Assembly: GCF_007991735.1 (NCBI RefSeq)
Contig: NZ_BJYX01000003.1
Span: 124,001-188,000 of the forward strand
DNA from: Terrabacter aerolatus
GTDB taxonomy: Bacteria > Actinomycetota > Actinomycetes > Actinomycetales > Dermatophilaceae
Length of the DNA: 64,000 nucleotides
Direction: 5' to 3'
The notes under the pieces are model-generated. The model was not told where the DNA came from, made no database searches, and was given only the letters and a program-made list of their open reading frames with translations. The position numbers and the translations under genes were made by a program. Shown here in pieces: positions 27,076 through 36,421 of the stretch. Every line of letters begins with the position of its first letter. Positions within the stretch are counted from its first letter, which is position 1.

Positions 27076-27600
27076 ATGCGTCCGCCTCTCGCCGAGCTCC
27101 TCGACCTGCAGCCACACCCCGAGGGTGGCTGGTACCGCCAGACGTGGGTCTCACCGGAGGCCGTCACCCTCCCCGACGGTCGGGTCCGCGCGACGGCCAC
27201 CCTCATCCACTTCCTGCTGCCCGCCGGCGAGTCGTCCGCGTGGCACCGGGTCGCCTCCGACGAGGTCTGGTTGGCGCACACCGGCTCTGTCGTGCTCGAG
27301 CTGGGAGGCGACGCGGGGCGTCCACCCGCCGACGGTGCGGCGCGCAGGGTCGTGATCGGCGTCGACCTGGCAGCGGCCGAGGAGAGCCAGGCCGTCGTAC
27401 CGGCCCACGTCTGGCAGCGCACGCTCCCGGGGTCGGCCGATGCCCTCGTCAGCTGCCTCGTCTCCCCCGGCTTCGACTTCGCCGACTTCCAGCTCGGCAG
27501 CTCGGCTCCTGACGAGGGTGCCGACGACGAGGTGCAGCGCGCCCCGGCCGGTCCCGAGGACGCTCCCGTCGATCCGTCGGAGCCGACCAACCCCGCCTGA
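27076..27600 (+). CDS. DUF985 cupin-like protein
   Basis: 174 residues, single cupin fold. The segments LQPHPEGGWYRQTW, AWHRVASDEVW and QRTLPGSADALVSC are typical of the DUF985 family (yeast YML079-like), whose function is unclear; sugar or small-acid binding has been suggested. The tail after about 145 is acidic and Pro-rich. ATG 27076 was chosen because GATGAT ends 7 nt upstream; ATGs at 27064 and 27067 are possible. It converges on comEC with 22 bp between. Confidence 0.82.
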   Translation: MRPPLAELLDLQPHPEGGWYRQTWVSPEAVTLPDGRVRATATLIHFLLPAGESSAWHRVASDEVWLAHTGSVVLELGGDAGRPPADGAARRVVIGVDLAAAEESQAVVPAHVWQRTLPGSADALVSCLVSPGFDFADFQLGSSAPDEGADDEVQRAPAGPEDAPVDPSEPTNPA

Positions 27601-27622
27601 GCAGGCTCGCGGCGGCACGCGG

Positions 27623-30217
27623 TCAACGCCCCACCGCCCGCACCTGACCCCCGTCGGCGACCACGGCGACGTCGCCCTCGAGGTCGGTGCGGTGGATCTC
27701 GAAACCTCTCTCCTGCAACGCCGTCAACGTCGCGGGTGCGGGATGGCCGTAGTCGTTGCCCTCCCCGACGCTGATGACTGCCAGACGCCCCGCGACTCGG
27801 TCGAGCAGGCGGTCGTCACGGTTGCTCGAGCCGTGGTGGGCCACCTTGAGCACGTCGATACGCCCCCAGCGTCCGGGGTCGCGCGCCGACTCCTGGAGCA
27901 CCTGCGCGGCCGCCTCGCGCTCGATGTCGCCGGCGAGCAGGATCGACATCCCGTGCACGTGCAGGGTGAGCACGACGGAGCCGTTGTTGGGCACCGAGCC
28001 GGCGTCGATCCGGCGTGCTGGCCACCAGACGTCGGCCGCGACGGACCCCACCGTGACTCGCTGTCCCGCGCGCAGCTCACCCATCGGGACCCTGGCGGCC
28101 GCAGCCAGCCGGGCGACCCGCGTCGCCTCCGCAGGCGGGTCGAGCACCGGGGAGGCCCTGATCTCGGCGACCGGGAGCTCGAGGACCGCGGCCAGGCCGC
28201 CGACGTGGTCGGCGTGGTAGTGGGTCAGGACGAGCAGATCGACGTTCGTCGCCCCGAGTCGGTCCAGGCACGATCGCATCGGCTCGGGGTCGGGTCCGGC
28301 GTCGATGACGACGACGTGCCCGCTGCCGTTGTCGACGACGAGGCCGTCTCCCTGGCCGACGTCGCAGGCGATGAGGGCCCAGCCGGGCGGGGGCCAGGCG
28401 ATGGGGGCCGTCGGCAGGCCCAGGCCGGCCGTCAGCACCACGACCGCCACGGCGACCGTGGGGCGGTGCCGGCTGCGGTGCCAGGCCCACGGCGCCGTGG
28501 CGACGACCCCGGCCGTGAGGACCGCGAGGAGCACGGCGGCGCCGGCGGAGTCACCCCAGCTGATGCTGCCGAAGGGCAGGTCCGCCGACCATCGGGCCAC
28601 CACCGCGATGGCCTGCGCCGGCAGGGCGGCCGCCCAGGCGAGCCACGCGGCTCCCGGCACCCAGACGACCGCTACGAGGGCCACGCCCACCCCGAGCAGG
28701 GTGGTGGGCGCGACGAAGGGGGCGGCGAGCAGGTTCGCGAGGACGGCGACGAACGACACGCTGCCCTGGAGAGGCACGACGAGCGGCGCACAGACGGCCT
28801 GGGCCGCGACCGGGATGGCCAGGACGGGCCCCAGGGGTTTCAGCGGTCCCGGCAGGCGCCGCGCGATGGTGCGTCCCCACGGACCGGCGAGGACGAGCAG
28901 ACCGAGCGTGGCGACGCTCGACAGGGCGAAGCCGTACGAGCGGGCGAGCCACGGGTCCCAGACCAGCAGCACGGCGATCGCCCCGGCCAGGGCGGGCACC
29001 CCCGCGCGTCGGCGTGAGGTCGACAGGGCGAGGAGTCCGACGAGACCCATCACGGCCGCCCTGACGACACTCGGCTCCGGTCGGGCCAGGACCACGAAAC
29101 CGAGGAGGCCCAACGCCGCCACGGGCGGTCGCCAGCGGCGGCGGACGCCGACGAGCCCGCACAGCCAGAGCACGGCGGCGAGGACGAAGGTCACGTTGCT
29201 GCCGGACACGGCGCTGAGGTGGCTGAGCCCTGTCGCGAGCATGACCGCCGTCAGGTCCGGCGGCGTCTGGGAGGTGTCGCCCACGACGAGCGCCGGGACG
29301 AGACCACGGGCGTCCGGCCAGAGCCCGGAGGTCGCCGCGCGGAAGCGGTCGCGGACGACATCTGCGGCCTCGAAGACCCCACCGGGCCCGGCGACGACCT
29401 GCACCGGCCCCTTCGGCGTCGCCACGGCGACGACGTCGTCGCCGGGCTCGGCCGGTCCGAGCCGCACGACGAGCTGCACCGAGTCGTGCCAGCGCAGCGC
29501 CGACCAGGCCGCGCCACGACCGATGACGAGGACCGGCGCACTGACGTGCGTCGTGCGGCCACGACCGGACACCTGCGACACGTCGAGGCGCACGACCGTG
29601 ATGGCGGCGGCCGGGGGGTGCTCAGCGGCCGCCGGTCCGGGTCCCCGCACGGCACGCGGTTCGGCCGCGACCGTGGCGTCCAGGGTCACGACGGCCCGCT
29701 CCGACGCCAGCGACTCGACGGGCCCGGCGGTGCGCACGGCGCGATGGCCGGCCGCAGCCCCGAGCAGCAGCCCCAGCAGGGCGCAGGCGGATGTCACGGC
29801 CCGCAGCCCCTGGTGCCCTGACCAGGACCCGCGACCTGCTGCTCCCCGGGAGCGCATGACTCGCCCGCGCCCGCGACATCCGTGATCCCGCGCCGTGCCG
29901 GCGACGGCCGTCAGCACCCCGGTCGCCAGGGCAACCGCTGCTGCGGTCGTCACGAGCCACACCGGCGCCACGAGTCCCCAGAAGGCGGTGACAGGCCAGG
30001 CGACCACGACCGGCACGAGCAGGCGCAGGTCGAGCCGGGACGGGGACCGGGGCCGGACCCGGCGCACCGTCTCGCGACCCGTGAGGACGACGAGCGACGG
30101 TCCGCGGGGAGCCTGCTCGCGCTCCCTCCGTGCCGCCGAGGCCGGAGAGACCGGAGAGCCCGGGGAACCCGGGGAGCGTGACGAGTCCGAAGCCGTCGGA
30201 GACATCGCCCTGCTCAC
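27623..30217 (-). CDS. comEC: DNA internalisation/competence protein ComEC
   Basis: 864 residues. Order: a Ser/Pro/Arg N-terminus with GSP repeats, two membrane helices, an external OB-like DUF4131 part (about 150-260), the Competence membrane core (about 270-560, with LSHLSAVSGSNVTF) and a C-terminal metallo-beta-lactamase domain with THYHADHVGG and AHHGSSNRDD. ComEC carries single-stranded DNA across the membrane during transformation; the lactamase part may degrade the other strand. GTG 30217 overlaps the comEA stop. No pilus genes are in view, so functional competence is not shown. Confidence 0.93.
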   Translation of the reverse strand: MSRAMSPTASDSSRSPGSPGSPVSPASAARREREQAPRGPSLVVLTGRETVRRVRPRSPSRLDLRLLVPVVVAWPVTAFWGLVAPVWLVTTAAAVALATGVLTAVAGTARDHGCRGRGRVMRSRGAAGRGSWSGHQGLRAVTSACALLGLLLGAAAGHRAVRTAGPVESLASERAVVTLDATVAAEPRAVRGPGPAAAEHPPAAAITVVRLDVSQVSGRGRTTHVSAPVLVIGRGAAWSALRWHDSVQLVVRLGPAEPGDDVVAVATPKGPVQVVAGPGGVFEAADVVRDRFRAATSGLWPDARGLVPALVVGDTSQTPPDLTAVMLATGLSHLSAVSGSNVTFVLAAVLWLCGLVGVRRRWRPPVAALGLLGFVVLARPEPSVVRAAVMGLVGLLALSTSRRRAGVPALAGAIAVLLVWDPWLARSYGFALSSVATLGLLVLAGPWGRTIARRLPGPLKPLGPVLAIPVAAQAVCAPLVVPLQGSVSFVAVLANLLAAPFVAPTTLLGVGVALVAVVWVPGAAWLAWAAALPAQAIAVVARWSADLPFGSISWGDSAGAAVLLAVLTAGVVATAPWAWHRSRHRPTVAVAVVVLTAGLGLPTAPIAWPPPGWALIACDVGQGDGLVVDNGSGHVVVIDAGPDPEPMRSCLDRLGATNVDLLVLTHYHADHVGGLAAVLELPVAEIRASPVLDPPAEATRVARLAAAARVPMGELRAGQRVTVGSVAADVWWPARRIDAGSVPNNGSVVLTLHVHGMSILLAGDIEREAAAQVLQESARDPGRWGRIDVLKVAHHGSSNRDDRLLDRVAGRLAVISVGEGNDYGHPAPATLTALQERGFEIHRTDLEGDVAVVADGGQVRAVGR

Positions 30218-31323
30218 AGCGTCACCTTCGGGCGCAGCTGCGCCATGAGCTTGTCGCCGATGCCGCTGACCTCGCCGAGCTCGTCCACGGAGGTGAAGCG
30301 GCCGTGCTCGGTGCGCCAGTCGATGATGCGCTGCGCGAGCACGGGCCCCACGCCGGGAAGACCGTCGAGAGCGGTGGCGTCGGCCGAGTTGAGGCTCACC
30401 GGCGCGCCCGACCCGCCGGCGGACGCACCCGAGCCCCCCGCAGCGGGAGGGCCACCCCCTGCTGCACCCGCGGGCACGGGAGTCTCGCCCGGCCGGGGCA
30501 CGTGGATCTGCTCGCCGTCGACGACGAGTCGCGCGAGGTTGAGGGCGGCGAGGTCCGAGCCGGGGCGCGTGCCTCCCGCGGCCGCGATCGCGTCGGCCAC
30601 CCGGGCTCCCTGACGCAACCGGACCAGCCCCGGGCGCACGACCTGCCCGACGACGTGGACGACGATCTCTGCGCCCGTCGGCCCGGCCGCCGCCGTGCCC
30701 GAAGGACTCGCGGGACCACCCGTCGCCGTCGCCGCTGGCCGGGCCGACGCCGTCGTGACCACCGCACCACCGACGACCTGGACCGATCGCGACGCTCCGG
30801 GCTGCTCGTCCGGCACGGAGGCCGATCGCTCGGCCCACAGGACCCGGAGCACGAACGCGCACCCCACCGCCACCGCGAGCGCCAGCAGCGACACGACCGC
30901 GGCACTGCTCACGGCGCGGCGTCCGGTCCGCAGCTCGTCGGGCACCGTGAGCACGCCCGGTCGACGGGCGCGGCGCAGGTCCGCGGCGAGCCTGGCCACC
31001 TCATCGTCGTCCGCGCTCGCCCGCTGCGCGAGCCGCCGCACCGCCGCCGAGACCGAGCCCAGGACCTCTCCCGGACCGGAGCCGCCGTCGCGCGCCCCGT
31101 CGGGCTCGGCAGCGCCGTCCTCCTCCGGGTCCGACCAGTCACCCGGCTCGGACCGCTGCCCCGGCGCCGACCACTGCCCCGGCGCTCGCGGCACCCAGCC
31201 GCCTCCCGCCGTCCCCGGGCGGGGCGACCGCTGGCCCGCGTCCCGCGGCCCGTCCGCACGGCCGCCGAGCACCCGGGCCACCCGCTCGAGGTCAGGGGGT
31301 CTCTGCGAGGGTCGGAACGGCAT
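30214..31323 (-). CDS. comEA: ComEA-family DNA-binding receptor
   Basis: 369 residues, longer than usual. A disordered, charged cytoplasmic region (about 1-130) precedes one membrane helix (about 135-160), then an SLBB domain (about 215-265, VHVVGQVVRPGLVRL), a Gly/Ala linker and a C-terminal double helix-hairpin-helix (about 305-365, LDGLPGVGPVLAQRIIDW) that binds DNA. ATG 31323 lies inside a copy of the octamer (GT-ATG-CCG). It forms a coupled operon with comEC. ComEA delivers captured DNA to ComEC. Confidence 0.93.
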   Translation of the reverse strand: MPFRPSQRPPDLERVARVLGGRADGPRDAGQRSPRPGTAGGGWVPRAPGQWSAPGQRSEPGDWSDPEEDGAAEPDGARDGGSGPGEVLGSVSAAVRRLAQRASADDDEVARLAADLRRARRPGVLTVPDELRTGRRAVSSAAVVSLLALAVAVGCAFVLRVLWAERSASVPDEQPGASRSVQVVGGAVVTTASARPAATATGGPASPSGTAAAGPTGAEIVVHVVGQVVRPGLVRLRQGARVADAIAAAGGTRPGSDLAALNLARLVVDGEQIHVPRPGETPVPAGAAGGGPPAAGGSGASAGGSGAPVSLNSADATALDGLPGVGPVLAQRIIDWRTEHGRFTSVDELGEVSGIGDKLMAQLRPKVTL

Positions 31324-31466
31324 ACCCCGACGGTAGGAAGCCGCACGCTCGCACCCGCACGCCCGAGCACCCGCTGGGGACAACGGCCCCGACCACCGAG
31401 GGGATGTGGACGGCCACCTCCCGAGACGGCCCGCGCGTCGATTCACCCCTCCGCGCCCGGCTGGTC

Positions 31467-31472
31467 CAGACT
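31467..31472 (+). promoter_or_regulatory. -10 element of purU (leaderless)
   Basis: CAGACT, 6 nt before ATG 31479. The same CAGACT-N2-TCCA-ATG arrangement precedes the thioesterase at 45463. Confidence 0.5.
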
Positions 31473-31478
31473 GCTCCA

Positions 31479-32321
31479 ATGGCCCGGCACATCATGACCC
31501 TCACCTGCGACGACCGACCCGGCATCGTGGCCGCCGTGTCCGCGGCGCTGCTCGCGGTCTCGGCCAACATCGTCGAGAACCAGCAGTACTCCGACGAGGA
31601 CACCGACCTCTTCTTCATGCGCACCGTCTTCGACGCCGAGCCCCACGAGGTCGAGCAGGTGCTGTCGGCGATCCGTGACAGCCCTGCCATCGCGCACCAC
31701 CACCTGGCGGCGCGCCCCGAGGACGAGCACTGCCGGACGCTCATCCTCGTCAGCAAGTTCGACCACTGCCTGCTCGACCTGCTCTACCGGTGGAAGTCGG
31801 GCGACCTGCCCATCGACATCGTCGGCGTCGTCGGCAACCACGAGGACTGCCGTGGCCTCGTCGACTACTACGGCCTGCCCTTCTCCGTCATCCCGGTCAC
31901 GAAGGACACCAAGGCCGAGGCGGAGGCCGAGCTGCTGCGCCTCGTCGAGCAGGAGGACGTCGGCCTCGTCGTGCTGGCGCGCTACATGCAGATCCTCAGC
32001 GACGACCTGTGTCGCGCCCTCGAGGGACGCGCCATCAACATCCACCACTCGTTCCTGCCCGGCTTCAAGGGCGCCAAGCCCTACCACCAGGCGCACGACC
32101 GGGGCGTCAAGCTCATCGGCGCCTCGGCGCACTACGTCACGGCCGACCTCGACGAGGGGCCGATCATCGAGCAGGACGTCGTCCGGGTCACCCACGCCGA
32201 GTCTCCCGAGCGGCTCGTGGCCATCGGGCGGGACGTCGAGCGGCGGGTGCTCTCGCGGGCCGTCCGCGACCACGCGGAGTCCCGCGTCTTCCTCTCGGGC
32301 CGGCGCACCATCGTCTTCTGA
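31479..32321 (+). CDS. purU: Formyltetrahydrofolate deformylase
   Basis: 280 residues. The N-terminal ACT domain (about 5-80, LTCDDRPGIVAAVSAALL) is followed by a formyltransferase-fold hydrolase domain, with NHEDCRGLVDYYGLPF, INIHHSFLPGFKGAKPY and SAHYVTADLDEGPIIEQD (conserved Asp). It releases formate from 10-formyl-THF, balancing one-carbon units and supplying formate for purine synthesis. A single gene, ending before a bidirectional terminator. Confidence 0.95.
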   Translation: MARHIMTLTCDDRPGIVAAVSAALLAVSANIVENQQYSDEDTDLFFMRTVFDAEPHEVEQVLSAIRDSPAIAHHHLAARPEDEHCRTLILVSKFDHCLLDLLYRWKSGDLPIDIVGVVGNHEDCRGLVDYYGLPFSVIPVTKDTKAEAEAELLRLVEQEDVGLVVLARYMQILSDDLCRALEGRAINIHHSFLPGFKGAKPYHQAHDRGVKLIGASAHYVTADLDEGPIIEQDVVRVTHAESPERLVAIGRDVERRVLSRAVRDHAESRVFLSGRRTIVF

Positions 32322-32367
32322 GCCCGGACCACGGCCTGCGTATGCCGTGACCGCCGTCCCGGGAGCA

Positions 32368-32407
32368 CCTCGCTCCCGTCGTGGTGGTCGCCACGACGGG
32401 AGCGAGG
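32368..32407. terminator. Bidirectional terminator between purU and the beta-propeller gene
   Basis: 17-bp perfect arms (32368-32384 and 32391-32407) with a 6-nt loop, placed between two converging genes. Confidence 0.88.
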
Positions 32408-32414
32408 GCGGAGC

Positions 32415-33971
32415 TCAGAGACCGAACGCGTACAGCTTGTGGTTCGGCGTGCCGAAGCCGAAGTTGCTGTACCCGGAGCCCCAGTAGACCGAGCCGTTGG
32501 AGATCGCGGCACCCGAGAGGCACGATCCGCCGCTCGCGAAGCTCCAGAGCACGACGCCGGTCGCCGCGTTGAGGGCGTACATGTGCCCCAGCGCGTCGAG
32601 CGAGCAGCCGAAGACGACGCCGTTGGCCGTCGTGGCCGGACCGGACGTGCCACCGCCGAACGTCGGACGCGTCTGCCAGACGATCGCGCCCGTGACCGCG
32701 TCGAGGGCCGACCAGATGCCGCTCGTGTCGGTCGAGCTGGCAGGCCACGGCTTGCGATCACTGTTCGCGTCGGCCGTGTAGACGCGCTTGCCGTCCACCG
32801 CTGAACCCCACTGGAGCCCACCGGCCGTGCCACCGGGGCCGGTCGTCGTCTTCCAGACCACCGCGCCGGTGCTGGCGTCGAGGGCCCAGTAGTCGCCGCT
32901 CTTCTGGCCGGCTCCGACGAGGTCGCGCGGCTTGCCGCTGACGCTCACCGAGAAGAGGGCGGGTGCCTGGCCGAAGTCGTAGTCCGGTCCGGACGGCTGC
33001 GGGCAGTTGGCCGGGTTGCCGAAGATGCACGAGACGGTCCACGCGTCGAAGGGCAGGGCGCGCGTGGCCCACTTGACGGCCCCGGTCCTCAGGTCGAGCG
33101 CGAGGATCGAGTCGAAGTGGTCGTCGGCGGGGAGGCACGCTGCTTGGGCATCCGCGTTGCTGCCGGCGGCGGCCACGCAGGTCAGCACCGATTGCGGAGC
33201 GTCGTAGTTGTTGCCCGTCGCGATGTAGACCGAGCCGCGCTTGGTGTCGATCGCCGGCGAGCTGCCCCAGACCGCGACGCCGGGGAAGCCCTCGGGGGTC
33301 AGGTAGGTCTTCCAGAGGATCCGGCCGGTGACGAGGTCGAGGGCGAGCATGCTGCCGCGGAAGGTGCAGCACTGGTAGCCGGGGGTGAGTGCCGAGAAGG
33401 CCTCCTCCTGCGAGGCGACCCCGACGTAGACCACGCCGTCGAAGACGGTGGCCGACTGGGTGATGATGGCTCCGGCGTTGCTGTCGGCCTGGGTGCTCCA
33501 CAGCAGAGCCCCGGTGTCCTTGTTGATCGCCAGCACCTTGCCCCCGCCGCCGAAGGGTCCCTGGGTGCCGATGACGATGGTGCTGTCGGTCACCGCCGGA
33601 GTGGCCCTCGCCTTGTCACCGGCGATCCCGGTGTAGCTGCTGATCGTCCGCTGCCACACGACGGCGCCGGTGGCCCGGTTGACGGCATAGAGGTTGCCGG
33701 CCCAGTCCGGGACGTAGACCCGGGTGCCGTCGACGGCGGGGGTGGCCGACACGTCGCCGCCGGTCGTCAGGTCCCACTTCTCCTTGAGTCCACCGACCGT
33801 CGTCGGCGAGATCCTCGTCTCCGTGGCGGCGTACCTCGTGTTCTGCCGGTCCCCGCCGGCCGAGCTCCACCACGTTCCCCCCGGTTCGGCTGCTGCCGGT
33901 CCCCCGACGAGCAGGGCCCCCGCGACCCCAGCCGCCAGCAACAGCCGTGCATGACGCATCATCCTGGTCAT
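32415..33971 (-). CDS. Secreted PQQ-type beta-propeller protein (polyvinyl-alcohol-dehydrogenase-like)
   Basis: 518 residues with a Sec signal peptide (about 1-32, ending PAAA). The mature part is a quinoprotein-type propeller with repeated W-docking blades such as YAVNRATGAVVWQRT and LDLVTGRILWKTY. Adjacent Cys201-Cys202 (YQCCTF) match the vicinal disulfide found in PQQ alcohol dehydrogenases. There is no haem CxxCH, so electrons would pass to another carrier. I cannot confirm PQQ binding. ATG 33971 has aggag upstream. No pqq synthesis genes are nearby. Confidence 0.85.
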   Translation of the reverse strand: MTRMMRHARLLLAAGVAGALLVGGPAAAEPGGTWWSSAGGDRQNTRYAATETRISPTTVGGLKEKWDLTTGGDVSATPAVDGTRVYVPDWAGNLYAVNRATGAVVWQRTISSYTGIAGDKARATPAVTDSTIVIGTQGPFGGGGKVLAINKDTGALLWSTQADSNAGAIITQSATVFDGVVYVGVASQEEAFSALTPGYQCCTFRGSMLALDLVTGRILWKTYLTPEGFPGVAVWGSSPAIDTKRGSVYIATGNNYDAPQSVLTCVAAAGSNADAQAACLPADDHFDSILALDLRTGAVKWATRALPFDAWTVSCIFGNPANCPQPSGPDYDFGQAPALFSVSVSGKPRDLVGAGQKSGDYWALDASTGAVVWKTTTGPGGTAGGLQWGSAVDGKRVYTADANSDRKPWPASSTDTSGIWSALDAVTGAIVWQTRPTFGGGTSGPATTANGVVFGCSLDALGHMYALNAATGVVLWSFASGGSCLSGAAISNGSVYWGSGYSNFGFGTPNHKLYAFGL

Positions 33972-34336
33972 CTCAGCTCCTAGCCTTGACGACCCGCAGG
34001 GGGCCGTCGAGTGACCCCTGTTGGACGTGCACGAACCTAGCCCCCGCGGCGCTCGCCCGTCCGGCCTTCCCGACGGAACCACCGGGATTCGCGGGACGCA
34101 TGGGATGAAGGCGGTCAAACCCTCTGGGGCACAGGGCTGCTCACGGATCACGCCAGCCCGTCCCCGGTTCCTGTCCATCCCGCCCTCATGGCCGCGACGG
34201 GCGCACGTGACGTCACCCAGCAGACTCGTGGACAACACATAGCGTCCTGATAGCAACGGCCACCCCTTCTTCCAGACTGCCGACCTACGTTCTCGCGTGA
34301 CAGGACGAATCGGATCGCGAAGACGGCGGAGACCAG
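33972..34336. other. Divergent promoter region, propeller gene / export operon
   Basis: 365 bp without a gene. On the minus strand TAGGTT (34033-34038) could be the -10 of the propeller gene. On the + strand TACGTT near 34287 could serve the export operon. It is somewhat more AT-rich than its surroundings around 34210-34320. No RNA structure was recognised. Confidence 0.45.
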
Positions 34337-35626
34337 ATGGCCAGGGCACGGCAGGGCAAGGGGTGGCGCAGCCGCAGGGTGCTCGTCATCGCGGTGGCGG
34401 CGCTCGTCCTGGCAGGCGGTGGGGTCGCCTTCGCGGTCAACCACGGAACCGCGAGCGCGCAGACGCAGCCCCGCACCGTGACGGTCACCCACGGGACCGT
34501 GCAGCAGACGGTGTCGGCGAGCGGCACCATCGAGCCGGCCACCGAGGACGACCTGTCGTTCCCCTCGGCCGGCACCGTGGACAGCGTCGGGGTCGAGGTC
34601 GGCCAGCACGTCAGCAAGGGTGAGGTCCTCGCCTCGATCGACACGACGTCGCTCCAGAGCCAGGTCACCCTCGCGCAGGCCGTCGTCACGCAGGCGCAGG
34701 CTCAGGTCACCGCGGCCGGGACGAGCGGCTCCGCGAGCCAGATCGCGGCGGCCGACGCCCAGCTCGCCTCTGCGCAGGCCAAGCTCGTCGCGGCTCAGCA
34801 GGCCCTCTCCCAGGCCAGGCTCACCTCCCCCATCGACGGGGTCGTCGCCGCGGTCAACGTCAAGGTCGGCTCCACGGTCGGAGGCTCGGCCGGCTCGGCA
34901 AGCACCGGCGGGTCGGGGTCCTCGGGCTCCGGCTCGGGTCGCACCGCGAGCGCCGGCGGGTCGGGGTCCGGCGGCGGGTCGGGGTCCGGCGCGGCCGCGG
35001 GTGCCTCGGGGTCGTCGGCGAGCACCGCGGCCGTCTCGGTCATCTCGACCGACGCCTGGATCGTGCAGACGCAGGTCGCCAACGCCGACCTGGCGAGCCT
35101 CAAGAAGGGCCTGCAGGCCCAGATCCTGCCCAGCGGGTCGCGCACGACGATCTTCGGCACGGTCGAGGCGATCGGCATCGTCGCGTCGTCGAGCTCGAGC
35201 GGCACGTCGCAGTTCCCGGTCACCGTGGCCGTCACCGGGACCCCGGCGGGGCTGTATGCCGGCACGTCGGCCACCGTCTCCATCGTCGTCAAGCAGCTCG
35301 ACGACGTGCTGACCGTACCGACGGTGGCGCTGAGCAGCTCGGGAGGCCGGACGACGGTGGCCGTGCTGCAGGGTGGCCAACAGGTCACGACCCCGGTCAC
35401 CGTCGGCCGCATCTTCGGCGCCCGTACCGAGATCACCCACGGGCTCTCCGACGGCGCCCAGGTCGTGCTGCCCACGACGTTCGGCACCCGCGGGGCCGGG
35501 ACAGGCGCCGGAACCGGTGCGCGGACAGGCGGATTCGGCGGCGGTGGCGGATTCGGCGGCGGCGGTGGCCTCGGAGGCGGCGGCTTCGGTGGCGGCGCCG
35601 GCAGCGGCACACGGAACGGGGGCTGA
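34337..35626 (+). CDS. Membrane-fusion/HlyD-type adaptor 1 of a MacAB-like exporter
   Basis: 429 residues: an N-terminal membrane anchor (about 14-35), barrel-sandwich halves flanking a helical hairpin (QVTLAQAVVTQAQAQVT and AQLASAQAKLVAAQQAL), a Gly/Ser-rich insert (about 180-230), a beta-barrel part (about 235-330), and a Gly/Phe-rich tail of GGGGF units. Adaptors like MacA work with an ABC permease; in a Gram-positive cell there is no outer membrane, so the tail may reach into the wall. It is the first gene of a five-gene coupled operon. Confidence 0.87.
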   Translation: MARARQGKGWRSRRVLVIAVAALVLAGGGVAFAVNHGTASAQTQPRTVTVTHGTVQQTVSASGTIEPATEDDLSFPSAGTVDSVGVEVGQHVSKGEVLASIDTTSLQSQVTLAQAVVTQAQAQVTAAGTSGSASQIAAADAQLASAQAKLVAAQQALSQARLTSPIDGVVAAVNVKVGSTVGGSAGSASTGGSGSSGSGSGRTASAGGSGSGGGSGSGAAAGASGSSASTAAVSVISTDAWIVQTQVANADLASLKKGLQAQILPSGSRTTIFGTVEAIGIVASSSSSGTSQFPVTVAVTGTPAGLYAGTSATVSIVVKQLDDVLTVPTVALSSSGGRTTVAVLQGGQQVTTPVTVGRIFGARTEITHGLSDGAQVVLPTTFGTRGAGTGAGTGARTGGFGGGGGFGGGGGLGGGGFGGGAGSGTRNGG

Positions 35627-35629
35627 GGC

Positions 35630-36421
35630 ATGACCGAGCTGCCCCTCTACGGCGACGACCTCTTCGACGGTCCTGCCCAACCCGGAGGCCACGCCGCGAC
35701 GACGACCGCCGGGAGCCGACCCACGCCGATCCTCGAGCTCGTCGACGTCGGCAAGGCCTACCGCAGCGGCTCGCTTGCCGTCGATGCCCTTCGCGGGGTC
35801 GACCTCACGGTCGAGGAGGGCGAGTACGTCGCCGTCATGGGTCCGTCCGGCTCGGGCAAGTCGACCCTCATGCACATCCTCGGCTGCCTCGACGTCCCTT
35901 CGGGCGGGCGCTACCGACTGGCCGGCGAGGACGTCAGCGACATGGAGGAACGCCAGCTCGCCGACATCCGGAACCGACGGATCGGCTTCGTGTTCCAGCA
36001 GTTCAACCTCCTCCCGGCCATGCCCGCGTGGCGCAACGTCGAGCTGCCGCTCGTGTATGCCGGGGTGCCCCGTGCCGAACGTCGCGCTCGCGCCCTCGAG
36101 GCGCTCGGCCGCGTGGGCCTGTCCGAGCGGGTGGACCACCGTCCCGGTGAGCTGAGCGGCGGGCAGCAGCAGCGCGTCTCGGTCGCGCGGGCCCTTGTCA
36201 CAGACCCCAGCCTGATCCTCGCCGACGAGCCCACCGGCAACCTCGACTCCGTCTCGACGACGGACGTGCTCGGCCTCTTCCGCGAGCTGCACGAGCAGGG
36301 TCGCACCGTCGTGCTCATCACGCACGAACCCGACGTCGCCCTCCAGGCCGAGCGCGTCATCCACATCCTCGACGGGCGGGTCGTCGACGACCAGCTCGTG
36401 ACGGGAGGGACGAGACCGTGA
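35630..36421 (+). CDS. ABC transporter ATPase, MacB/LolD-like
   Basis: 263 residues. Walker A GPSGSGKST near residue 70, Q-loop FVFQQFNLLP, signature LSGGQQQ near 175, Walker B LILADEP and the D-loop GNLDS. An unusual 35-residue N-terminal extension precedes the domain. It powers the FtsX/MacB-type permease encoded next, whose GTG overlaps this stop. It starts 3 bp after adaptor 1. Confidence 0.94.
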   Translation: MTELPLYGDDLFDGPAQPGGHAATTTAGSRPTPILELVDVGKAYRSGSLAVDALRGVDLTVEEGEYVAVMGPSGSGKSTLMHILGCLDVPSGGRYRLAGEDVSDMEERQLADIRNRRIGFVFQQFNLLPAMPAWRNVELPLVYAGVPRAERRARALEALGRVGLSERVDHRPGELSGGQQQRVSVARALVTDPSLILADEPTGNLDSVSTTDVLGLFRELHEQGRTVVLITHEPDVALQAERVIHILDGRVVDDQLVTGGTRP